Assembly (NCBI GenBank): GCA_015179125.1
Contig: WHVA01000401.1
Location: 43,447 to 107,446, forward strand
Direction of reading: 5' to 3'
From: Gautieria morchelliformis
Lineage: Eukaryota > Basidiomycota > Agaricomycetes > Gomphales > Gomphaceae
DNA: 64,000 nt
Under the pieces are notes generated by a model, which did not search any database, was not told where the DNA came from, and saw only the letters and a list, made by a program, of their open reading frames with translations. How positions within the stretch are numbered: position 1 is the stretch's first letter; the number at the start of each line of letters is the position of its first letter. Made by a program: the position numbers and the translations under genes. Shown in pieces: positions 21,238 through 30,094 of the stretch.

Positions 21238-21795
21238 GCTGATATGAATATCACAGAATATAAATTGCATAATTTTACCACAACAAAATAATATGATATA
21301 TAGGGAAGGGGTGGGGGGTCACCGACCTTGGGTCTGGATGCCAAACAGTAACATGGCTAACCGCTTAGGGGGGTCCCCGGTGGTAAAACTCCCCACTTCA
21401 GCATCACATTTTTACCACTATCATTGATAACATATAGATCAACATATCTTCTCACTAATTATATATAAACGTTAAAATATCACTGTTTTGACATATTTAT
21501 ACTGTTCTCAGTTTATACACAGGGTTTGTTAATAATACAGGGTCAAAACAGTGATATTTTAACATTTATATATAATTAGTGAGAAGATATGTTGATCTAT
21601 ATGTTATCAATGATAGTGGTAAAAATGTGATGCTGAAGTGGGGAGTTTTACCACCAGGGACCCCCTAAGCGGTTAGCCATGTTACTGTTTGGCATCCAGA
21701 CCCAAGGTCGGTGACCCCCCACCCCTTCCCTATATATCATATTATTTTGTTGTGGTAAAATTATGCAATTTATATTCTGTGATATTCATATCAGC
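21238..21795. repeat. Long inverted repeat (hairpin), arms about 255 bp
   Basis: Arms 21238-21492 and 21542-21795 are near-perfect reverse complements around a 49-bp AT-rich loop. They contain a G/C block (GGGAAGGGGTGGGGGGTCAC) within AT-rich DNA. It lies between the left terminal repeat and the helicase start at 21868. It could be a replication origin or hairpin end, a promoter region, or an inserted foldback element; no clear target duplication was found. Confidence 0.9.
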
Positions 21796-21867
21796 AAATT
21801 ATTGATAATAATATTCTTATTGTTAGAAATTGATTTTTTGTAGCCTATAATAGTATATGGTAGGACA

Positions 21868-23263
21868 ATGTCTGGCAGCTATGAAAAGGCTTTATCTAAG
21901 TTACAAGAGCTATCTTTCATGGATTGTATAGGTAGTCATTGTGATAACATTCTTGTTGGTGTTCTATATGAACTTCTTGTTGGAGAATTAGTTCATTCTG
22001 ATAAAGAATGGTGGTATTTTGAAGGAGGAACTTGGCAAAAGGATGGAGGTGAATACTTGTACAATATCATATCAGAAATATTTGTAGGTTTTCTCCATGA
22101 TGAAATACCTAAGGATGACATTCCTATTAATGACATTGTTAGATACCTTGGTTCTTGTATTACTACCATGAGGTTGATGAAGGCACTATCTTATGAGCTG
22201 GGAGATCCTAAGTTTGTAGGAAAACTTAACTCTAATGCAGGTCTTTTGGGAATGAAGAATGGGACCTATGAGCTTAACTCCAAATCTTTTAGAAAGGCCA
22301 TATATTCTGACCACATTTCTCTGTCCTGTGGTGTTAAGTATAAAAAGAAATATAAGGATGAGGATTTAGTTGAGTTTATGAAGATACTTAAACAGATATT
22401 TCCAAGGGATGATGTATTAGATTTTTTCATACGAACATGTGCTTCTATGCTTGAAGGCTATAATAAATACAAAGTATTCTATGTATGGTGGGGAAAGGGA
22501 AATAATGCAAAGACATTAATGTAAAGATTTATTTCATCTATTCTTGGTGATTATGCAGCTTGTCTTTCCACATCCTTGATTACTGGTAAAAGGGCTAACT
22601 CTTCTGATGCTACTCCAGACATACAATACGCAAAGAATAAGTTGGCTGTTTTCTTACAAGAACCCAATCCTGAGGAAAAGATACAGGTAGGTAGAATCAA
22701 GGAATTGACAGGTAATGATAAAATACACTCAAGGGGATTATTCAAATCTAGTGAAATTATGGAGTTTAGAGCTAAGATAGTTGTTGTGGCCAACAATGCA
22801 CTTGAAGTACCAGGTATGGATGTACCCTTCAGAAGGAGGATAGTTGTAATACCATTTGAAAGTACCTTTACTGATTCTACGGATAGTGGTGAATATGTTT
22901 TTTTCTGAAGATGTAGAGATGGAAGAAAATATTTTCAAGTATAGAGAAATATTCATGGCTATGATGCTGGATGAATATTCAAGATTTGTTAAGGAGGGTC
23001 TGAATATTCCTCAGTACATTAAGGATAAGACTTCAGAGTATATAACTCTTAATAACTATATGTTGAAGTATATAAGAACTGAGCTTCTCTACAAACCTGG
23101 TAAAAACTTACTTGCTTCGGATCTGTATGATAGCTTCAAAGAATGGTTTTGGCAATCATGTCCAGGTAGACATATTCCATTGTTCACATCTTTCTTAACA
23201 GAGTTAAGGAATGAAGGATATGAGGAGGAACATGGAATTGTGATGAATATAAAACATGTTTGA
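21868..23263 (+). pseudogene. D5-type superfamily-3 helicase, NCLDV-like
   Basis: ATP-driven replicative DNA helicase of the D5/P4 type that follows primases in large DNA viruses and some plasmids. A D5_N-like region with WWYFEGGTWQKDGGEYLY starts near residue 50. NAGLLGMKNGTYEL lies near residue 125. The P-loop GKGNNAKT is at 22492-22515, FLQEPNPEEK near 22655, KELTGNDKIHSRGLF near 22705 and VVVANNALEVPG near 22780. RRRIVVIPFESTF is near 22830. Order and wording match giant-virus helicases; a primase domain is absent. It is broken by TAA at 22522, right after the P-loop, and by a frame change in a T run near 22900. The C-terminal 120 codons continue in the second frame. Both lesions are simple. 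The class is clear; the viral affinity is judged from motifs. Confidence 0.75.
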
Positions 23264-23312
23264 TGGAATAATGTAAGATGTGGTTGACTTTTTTAAAATT
23301 CCAGCACAGTTA

Positions 23313-23669
23313 TTACTTTTTACAGGCTTTCCCAGCTCTATCCTTATTTATTATTAAATTATCAAGTTTATCATTGATTTGCTCCAACTTATTGAGAATA
23401 TCTTTATGATATGTAGAGCATCTCTCTTCAAACAAATTATCAGTCATTTCCTCCAACCTTTGGAAAACATCTGCATTAGATGCAGAGGCTCTTTCTTCAA
23501 ATGACCTATCAAACAACTTATCAACTATATCCTCTGACTGTTTTTCCTCTTTTATTTTTCTTCTTCGATCCCTCTGATATTTGTTTATACAGTCTTTACA
23601 ACGTGAATCTTTTGCTCTATAAAAGAACATGTCCATTTTCTTTTCCTCACATCCTATGCAGAACTTCAT
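23313..23669 (-). CDS. Small zinc-ribbon protein 1 with repeated coiled coil
   Basis: The intact 118-codon frame lies opposite to the helicase and is convergent with it (about 50 bp apart). The N-terminus has CIGC, 16 residues, then CKDC, a four-cysteine zinc ribbon. A basic helix (YQRDRRRKIKEEKQ) follows. Such N-terminal ribbons occur on giant-virus and phage homing endonucleases, but no nuclease domain follows here. The rest is predicted coiled coil with two related stretches (FEERASASNADVFQRLEEM and FEERCSTYHKDILNKLEQI). It is related in plan to the protein at 25087-25470. Nucleic-acid binding is an inference. Confidence 0.6.
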   Translation of the reverse strand: MKFCIGCEEKKMDMFFYRAKDSRCKDCINKYQRDRRRKIKEEKQSEDIVDKLFDRSFEERASASNADVFQRLEEMTDNLFEERCSTYHKDILNKLEQINDKLDNLIINKDRAGKACKK

Positions 23670-23836
23670 TGCTGCTATAAGAGTATGTGATAGTCAACAA
23701 TATTCATTTTTAGGGTTATATATTAGTAGTGTTATATAGTTACTATAGAAATGTATTATTCAGTAATGTGGTGAGCAGATTCAAAAAATTGAATTAGTTC
23801 CAGATTGAATATGTGTAGTAGGATAATAGTAGGTCA

Positions 23837-24955
23837 TTGTGTGTAATAGGCATCATGAATGTACTCTCCAAGATTGTAAGCTCCCGTCAGTCTGATAAAG
23901 ATAATGCTGGTAAAGATGATGGTACTCCTGTATCTGATACCAGACACAGATTTAAGTATCCAGATCTAAAAAGTGGTCTCACTGATCATATAACAGCTCA
24001 TATGAAGGGAAACAAATTTGATTATGTAACTATAAGTAAGGCACCTAAGGTATCTAGAAATGCTATGTTACAAGCTCTCAGGGAATTTAAACCTTACAGT
24101 AGAGAGAAGATAGGACAGATTGACTTAGATGATATACCTCCAATTGATCTTGTTAAAGAGAAAGAAGAATTTGTCTTATCAGCTGCACTAAATACAAAGG
24201 GCCTTAACAAATACATTTTGATTGATAGTGTATATGTTGACTTTGTTCCACTCTCATCATTCTTGGATTCATTTTCTGAGATAAGAATCTCATTGATTGA
24301 TGGAAGAAAGGCCCATGATAAAGTAGTAAGGAGTTACGTTGGAAATTCTAATATTAGTGAGAAAATAATGGGTGGTTTGGATTATTGCTTTCCTACCAAG
24401 AGTTTGGGAAAAATAAAATTTGTTATCAGTTGCAGGGGAACAGATATAGAGCAAGGAGAGGAATGGGGTGTGATAAAAGTAAAGATTGATATCCAACATT
24501 TGGTATATCCTAAACAGGTTCCTGTGAAGGATACTGTGGGAATATTAGACATGGCTTACACAGCCTTTGAGGATCTCAAGACAGATCCCAGGCATTTCAA
24601 TACATTAGTTGATCAGAAAGATCTAGATGCATTGAAAATAATGCATAGAGATAATGATATAGTAGACCAGTCCAAACCCATTGAGGAATTATCCAAACCT
24701 GTAACATATGCAGGTACTAGATTCCTAGGTGGAGGTGCCCAAGGCTCAGATAATGCCAGCATTATTGATGATATCCCATCTGCATCTAGTAAGGAGGATG
24801 ATGAGGATAGTAAAATTAAGAAATGGGTTAACAAGGTTGAGCCAGATGATGAGATAAAGGATGTAGCAGCTCCTAAGAAGAATACATTATTCATCAAGGT
24901 GAATGGGAATAAGTCTCCTTTTAAGAAATCAACCAGGTTTAGTGATGATAAGTAG
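23837..24955 (+). CDS. 372-codon protein of unknown function, weak 30K-movement/jelly-roll resemblance
   Basis: This is the only long intact frame in element A. The ATG at 23837 gives 372 codons; the ATG at 23855 (MNVLSKIV) is equally plausible. The central 250 residues look like a beta-rich domain. The segment ISLIDGRKAHDKV, followed about 55 residues later by EEWGVIKVKIDIQHL, fits the L-x-D-x(50-70)-G pattern known for 30K-superfamily plant-virus movement proteins, which are thought to descend from jelly-roll capsid proteins. The C-terminus is acidic then Lys-rich (KSPFKKSTRFSDDK). I treat the resemblance as weak: one short pattern can occur by chance. A single-stranded nucleic-acid-binding or coat-like role would suit the neighbours but is not shown. 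Confidence 0.55.
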   Translation: MCVIGIMNVLSKIVSSRQSDKDNAGKDDGTPVSDTRHRFKYPDLKSGLTDHITAHMKGNKFDYVTISKAPKVSRNAMLQALREFKPYSREKIGQIDLDDIPPIDLVKEKEEFVLSAALNTKGLNKYILIDSVYVDFVPLSSFLDSFSEIRISLIDGRKAHDKVVRSYVGNSNISEKIMGGLDYCFPTKSLGKIKFVISCRGTDIEQGEEWGVIKVKIDIQHLVYPKQVPVKDTVGILDMAYTAFEDLKTDPRHFNTLVDQKDLDALKIMHRDNDIVDQSKPIEELSKPVTYAGTRFLGGGAQGSDNASIIDDIPSASSKEDDEDSKIKKWVNKVEPDDEIKDVAAPKKNTLFIKVNGNKSPFKKSTRFSDDK

Positions 24956-25024
24956 GAATTGAGATTATGCTGAATCTCCTTTCAAGAAATCAACCAGTCT
25001 AGTGATGATAAATAGGAATGTTAT
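24903..25024 (+). repeat. Imperfect tandem duplication at the 3' end of the 372-codon gene
   Basis: A stretch of about 60 bp containing TCTCCTTTTAAGAAATCAAC, then AGTGATGATAAGTAGGAAT and GAGATTATGCTG, is repeated with a few changes directly downstream. The second copy lies beyond the stop codon. Confidence 0.75.
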
Positions 25025-25086
25025 TTGAGATTATGCTGTTTTAAAATTCATATACTCACCTAACTAAACTCTTAGTTTAATATAAA

Positions 25087-25470
25087 CTAAACTCTATCAA
25101 TTGATAATTTTTTAATCCCATCTTTTAAGTTTTCTAGTGTATCTTTAACTTCTTTCCGTTTCTTTTTATTGTATGCCTTAATGTAGTCCCTCCAACACCC
25201 TTTACAATACCTAGTAGCACTAGACTCATAAAATTCAACATCAGATTTTTTACATTTAAAGCAAATACAAACTTCTTTAACTACATCTCTTTCATCTTCA
25301 TCTTTTATACTAAAGACACCTATATCATCTATTCCATTTTCTTTCATATACTCTCCTAATGTTTTCCTCTTGTCATTCTTAGTAATTGGTTTTATGATGT
25401 AGTCTTCTAAATCATTGTCCCTTAAGAAGCCACCTAGTTTTTTATTTAGATCTGGTTTCTTACCTGACAT
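25087..25470 (-). CDS. Small zinc-ribbon protein 2
   Basis: Intact 127-codon frame on the minus strand, between two plus-strand genes. CFKC, 15 residues, then CKGC form a zinc ribbon near residue 75, followed by a basic stretch (YIKAYNKKKRKEVK) and a short amphipathic tail. The ribbon plus basic helix is the same module as at 23313-23669, but here it follows an extra 65-residue charged N-terminus. The two look like diverged paralogues. A role in DNA binding or regulation of the element is possible but unproven. Confidence 0.55.
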   Translation of the reverse strand: MSGKKPDLNKKLGGFLRDNDLEDYIIKPITKNDKRKTLGEYMKENGIDDIGVFSIKDEDERDVVKEVCICFKCKKSDVEFYESSATRYCKGCWRDYIKAYNKKKRKEVKDTLENLKDGIKKLSIDRV

Positions 25471-25563
25471 TCTGTCTTAGTTAAAAGATTAGTTTATACT
25501 GTTCATCAATCATTTTACTTTCCTAAATTGAATTATTATGAACTGATATACTAGTGATAGGAA

Positions 25564-27233
25564 ATGAATACTATTAATAGCACTAGAGAGACAAGGAATA
25601 GGATAATATGTACAATTGTCTCTATTATTAGGGAGCATAATCCTCCAGATATAGCAGAGGCAGATTATACAACTGATTTCAAAGTATTAATACCCTCCCT
25701 TGACTATGATGTTCCAATCTTTTGTGACAGTGTTATTCTCTGGTCCATTGGTAAGAACAGAATAGATAAGATACATCATCAATGAAAAGATCACTTTGAC
25801 AATTCTTTCAAGATAGATCTTCTTGCTGCCCAAAAAGGAATTTCAGAATTGATAAAGGATGACATTGCTCCAAAAGAGACTCAATATTTCTCTCTTAAGA
25901 TTTCACTATCAGAGGTTAGTATAAATAAAGTCCTCTATTTCCTTGAACATATAAAATCTGACAATGTAATTCTCCATGATATTGACATTACTCAGGATGT
26001 TCCATATACAAATAGAGAGAGAGTAGAAGAACATATTCTAGAGAGAGGAATAGAAAGAAGATTTATTGTCAGTGACCTACATAAGGTAGGGAAGAATTGT
26101 ATGTCTTTCTATAATAGAGATCCTTCAGAAGATACTGGAAGAACTCTTCTTAGGATTAAAGTGTATAACAAGTTCATCCAGATGCTGGAGAGCTCTAGTG
26201 TTAGAACCACTCTAGGATCTAGAATACATATATGTTTGTAGATCCTACAGATTCTATGGAGAGAACATTTGAAAGAACAAGAAAAGTTGGACTTACAAGG
26301 ATAGAAATGAAGTTCTATGGTCAAGAAATTCACAACTTAGATTATTATATTAAGAAATTCACCAGAACCAAAAGAAAGTACTTACAAGGTTGCAAATTTT
26401 ACAAAGCCTCATTTGATAGTCAATGGAGCCGACTTATTGACAAAATACATAAGGACCACCTAATAATGGTGTACCTAAAGAGTGATAATATGTTTGCATA
26501 TTGTCACTGGTGGAACTCCATAACAAAGAAAATGCAAGGGTGTTATAATACAATATCACAAAATGACGACTTGAAAACATTAATAGCAAACTACAGCTTC
26601 AATGAAATGACTACAAAACTTATAATTGTAGATATTGATGGAGAAGCCTGTAAAGAATATAGGAGGGTAACTAATGCAATTACTCTTATCCCAGGTCCTC
26701 AGAGGGGATTATATCCACAAAGTAGGGCTCAGCTATATCCAGAAGATGTAGGACTAGTAGAATATCAAGGGATTAATATAGGCTGGCCTGATTTTAGGAT
26801 TAGACCAAGTGATAATCCTCTAGCACAGATAATAGAAGTATCTGAGTCAGAATATTTAGAAGATATAACACGCTTCAATGGTTACCAAGCGGCATATAGC
26901 ATATTGGAACCATATTCAAGATATCAGGCTATAGCAAAAGGAATGTCTGAATGGAGAGGAAGAGAATATTTATTCCTCAATGTAATAGATTGTAATGACA
27001 GTTCGTTGCTGAAAATCAGATGTGGAGGACAACTTTGTAAGTTAATGATTGATAAAACCAAGAAGACCTATTTCATAACTCAGAACTTAATACCTGGAGG
27101 TAGAGACATTAATGTGAAACTATGTAGAGAATCTCCCAGTAACCTTAGTGATCAATCTGATAGCAGAGAAACATCAGATGAAGAATCAATAATTGACAAA
27201 GTACGAAGACTAAGAATAGAGAATAATATTTAA
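25564..27233 (+). pseudogene. Possible replication-initiation (Rep_trans/phage gene II-like) protein
   Basis: About 555 codons in two frames. One in-frame TGA (25783) and one frame change near 26230 break it. Three blocks recall single-strand nicking initiators of plasmids and filamentous phages: an acidic block ILHDIDITQDVPY near 25975, TLLRIKVYNKF near 26145, and GLTRIEMKFYGQEI near 26290 after an extra segment. In Rep_trans and phage gene II/X families, similar RIKxYNK and RIE blocks surround the active site. I cannot confirm a catalytic Tyr or metal-binding His pair. The C-terminal third (26650-27230) is not recognised and ends in an acidic, Ser-rich tail. Neighbouring helicase and hairpin favour a replication role, but this remains a hypothesis. 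Confidence 0.4.
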
Positions 27234-27301
27234 AAATCCAATACAATCAGATCTATTAAATTGAATATTCATCCGTCTAACCATAGTTTATAGAATTTAT
27301 C

Positions 27302-28649
27302 ATGTCTCTTATTGAAGAATTTAATAAGCTGATGGATCAACAATGGAAGTTCCTTTATAGAGAATGGCCTCAAATCAAACCATCAAAGTACCACAGGTTT
27401 GATACTAAACCTGTCAATAGAATAAGCCATGTTAAAGATATTGTTCTTCAGAGACTTGGTATTATTCCCGTCTTTTTCTTCCTTGTGGTAATCTTTCCTA
27501 CCCAAGACTATCCTGGACCTTACAGAAATGTGGAGAAAGGGCTTTTAATATTATATCAACTACTACAAGGCTATTCCTTAAATGATATGTCAGCCTTTAT
27601 GCCCAAAAGTAGTTATTATGATATTTTTAGAAAATTCTATATAAATCAAACCAATGATATTGATAGAAGGATCACAGCTATGCTAAGTTCTATGTTTTCA
27701 ACAATTGATATACGTATTCATTCTGCACAGAAGAATCCTCCATTATTTAGACATGTAACATTAATGATAGATGGACACGATACTAGAGTAACTCTTATTG
27801 GTGAGAAGAGTGAATGAATGTTTTCATATAAATTCAGAAATTCTGGACTTCGTATACAGGCTGGTATCGATGCAAGTGGAATGTTTTTATTCACATCTAA
27901 ATCTGTACCATGTAAAGATAATACAGATGGAGTTATGCTTGGAAAGATGAAATTAGAAAAGCATATTAATAAGCTTGATTGTATAGCATTAGATGGAGGA
28001 TATACCCAGTATCTTGCAAAGATAACAAGTACTACTGAATTAGATATGCTTAATTTCTGTATACCTATATGTAAATCAAAAGGAATAGACCTGTCAAATG
28101 AAGAAAAAATATTCAACAAAACTTTTGGAAGCTTTAGGTCTAATATTGAAGCTTCCTTTGGAGAACTAGTTACCACATTTAAGAAACCCAGCAATGAAGG
28201 GGGTATAAGAGTTTCTGATGCTGAGGTATTCACAATCCAATTTAGGCTTGCATGTCTCTTGTTAAATGTGAAAAAGTTTGTTAATTTGGGTAACATTCAA
28301 CCTCAGCCTCATCACTCTTCATGGTTGTTGCCAGAGTTTGACTACTGGAAAGAGGAAAATATGGAGACATGAAAATCTTCCATCATTAAAGGATAGCAGA
28401 TGTAATGCTCAGGAGTTACTCAAATTGCAAAGAGAGTTCCTAAGTATAACATTGGGTGATGATGAAGAGATGGAGGAGGAGGATACATATGAGATTGAGG
28501 AAATAATAGACCATAGAGGAAAAGGGAAGTTAAGGGAGTATCTTGTGAATTGGAAGGGATATGAAGAAGCAACATGGCAAGGGGTTAAGACCTTTGATAC
28601 AACAGAGTGTATAGATGAATATTGGAAACAGAAGGACGATGAAGTCTGA
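27302..28649 (+). pseudogene. DDE transposase with C-terminal chromodomain (copy A)
   Basis: Likely mover of element A. The start at 27302 (MSLIEEFNKLMDQQW) matches copy B. The helical N-terminal part is followed by the DDE core: MIDGHDTRV (about residue 157), ALDGGYTQYL (about 231) and FRSNIEASFGEL (about 281), supplying the probable catalytic Asp, Asp and Glu of a Harbinger/IS5-like fold. A frame change near 28300-28370 leads into an acidic linker and a chromodomain at 28488-28600 (IIDHRGKGKLREYLVNWKGY). An in-frame TGA at 27815 falls where the family has WxxSYK-type sequence. Copy B (4663-6114) shares domain order but carries its stops elsewhere, so the lesions arose independently. The gene ends 14 bp before the right terminal repeat. 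Confidence 0.72.
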
Positions 28650-28662
28650 TAAATTTTAAGAA

Positions 28663-29337
28663 GGAGGTTGTTTGGAAACTATAAGAAGTATCAAACTCTA
28701 ATATCTCCTTAAGATCATTTAAATACTTGGAGTCTATTCTAAACATAATTTGGATTTTAAAACTTTTGGAATTTTTAAAACTTATTTGTACATCACGAAA
28801 CAAAGCATCTTTCAAGAGCTGAATAGATTATGAAACACTGTGGTGAGTTAGAACTTTAAGAATTTTAAAAGGTAGACTCCCTTAGATAGTACATTGCATA
28901 CACGTGTATGCCATTGACACCTTTAAATACATACGTGTTACCTCGGAATGGGTGAGTTAACTAGAATATATTTCTATTTGATTCAGCGTACTAAGAATAC
29001 CTGGGCGGGTTTGCTTAATTAGGAAGGTTGTAGCATGAAAAATCTCCAATAATATTTTACATATTTTACATGGAAAGAACTGCAGTTTAGTTTTTAAACA
29101 ATGGAGTACCAACAAAAGTATTAACAGATATCTATAAACAGAAGGAAATCATATACAATGGATTCTATTAAATGACCTTTAATTGTTTAGCGTGTAACAT
29201 GGAGAACTATTTCCCAGAATTGCTTTTTAATGATGGAATAGTTTCAGAAAAGATATCACTATTTAAAGATGGAGTTTTATGGGAACATCACTTTTATTAG
29301 TAAACATCTGATATTATAGTAATTCCAAACACCCTCC
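28663..29337 (+). repeat. Right 675-bp terminal direct repeat of element A
   Basis: Same length and orientation as 20528-21202, with substitutions such as TCATACACG/GCATACACG and AAAAAATGG/AAACAATGG. It ends CCAAACACCCTCC, followed by ATA, the outer target duplication. Confidence 0.92.
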
Positions 29338-29340
29338 ATA

Positions 29341-30094
29341 GGGGATGCGAAGGTGGTTGGATGGATGGGAAACGGGGTCGAGGCGTGAGGAAGTGGGTTG
29401 CGGATAGAAGAGTAGTGTCGTTGGGCAGTTGCAGTGTATAGTGGACGCCGGTACGTCGGATAGTAGGTAGTTTGAAATAAGGAAGTCGGGATCGGTGGTT
29501 TATGGTGTCGCCTTGGCCTTCAGAGGGCGGTGCACCCTACCTGCATTGCGCAGCGGTTTATAGTGCCGTCCGGAACAGTACACTCTCTCCCAGGAACACG
29601 AGGAAAAGGCCTCGAAGAAAGACACCGGTGGCAGCTGCTAACGCAACGTGGGATCCTTCCACGTTCAGTCTGCGCAATCTCCAGCCAGGCTGCCGGTGTT
29701 CAAGGAGGAAGGGGGACATCATGGAAGTGACGTATGCAACACGGAAACTCATCACGTTCGGTATGCCCAGTCCAAACCGTCGGTCTTCAGGGGGTGACTC
29801 TGTTCTACTGTCAGGGCGACTCTACCTGGTGCTCTACTCCCTAGAGCAGCTACCTGAGGAAGAGGAGGTCCAAAGCAGTATATAATGAGTCAACGGTAAG
29901 CAGGTAAATACAAGACAGAGCACCAGAGGTAGAGGAGATGGAAAGAGAACAGAGTGAGGATCTCCTTACCTCAGCCATGAACTATATAGCTGCTGCACAA
30001 TGACATAAGCAAGTCACACAACCGGCAGTAACACAGGAAGGAATAGGGAAGGATGCAGTGAAGGAGATATGAGGAAAGGAAATAAAAGGAAGAA
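29341..30094. other. GC-rich right flank of element A, no recognised gene
   Basis: GC-rich sequence resumes directly after the ATA duplication. A 128-codon open frame (29502-29885 plus) has no features I recognise. A segment from TGTCAGGGCGAC (29809) to GGCAGTAACA (30033) has LTR-like ends but no target duplication. Confidence 0.35.

Larger units (their letters stand above)
20528..29337 (+). mobile_element. Element A: composite-like transposon with a virus/plasmid-like gene cassette
   Basis: The 8,810-bp unit is bounded by two 675-bp direct repeats (20528-21202, 28663-29337), each with inverted ends. ATA stands outside both outer ends (20525-20527, 29338-29340), while the inner flanks (TTG after 21202; AGA/AAG before 28663) do not match. 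The pair therefore appears to have moved as one. The inside is AT-rich and compact: a hairpin, D5-type helicase, zinc-ribbon protein (minus), 372-codon protein, second zinc-ribbon protein (minus), possible Rep, and a chromodomain DDE transposase ending 14 bp before the right repeat. Repeat arms differ at only about ten positions by eye, so insertion is fairly recent. I know of no described family with this set. Confidence 0.75.

Noticed and set aside
24290-24897. Minus-strand frames inside the 372-codon gene
   Set aside because: They are short, overlap a longer intact gene and lack the Cys motifs of the true minus-strand genes nearby.
27815-27817. TGA read as Trp (recoding) in the element A transposase and Rep-like gene
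   Set aside because: TGA as Trp would suit the transposase and perhaps Rep, but TAA stops and frame changes also occur in the same genes. The gypsy elements show TGA replacing CGA. Decay explains all cases more simply.
29809-30033. 225-bp solo LTR
   Set aside because: It has TGTCAGGG and GTAACA ends, but no 5-bp duplication and no second copy in the window.
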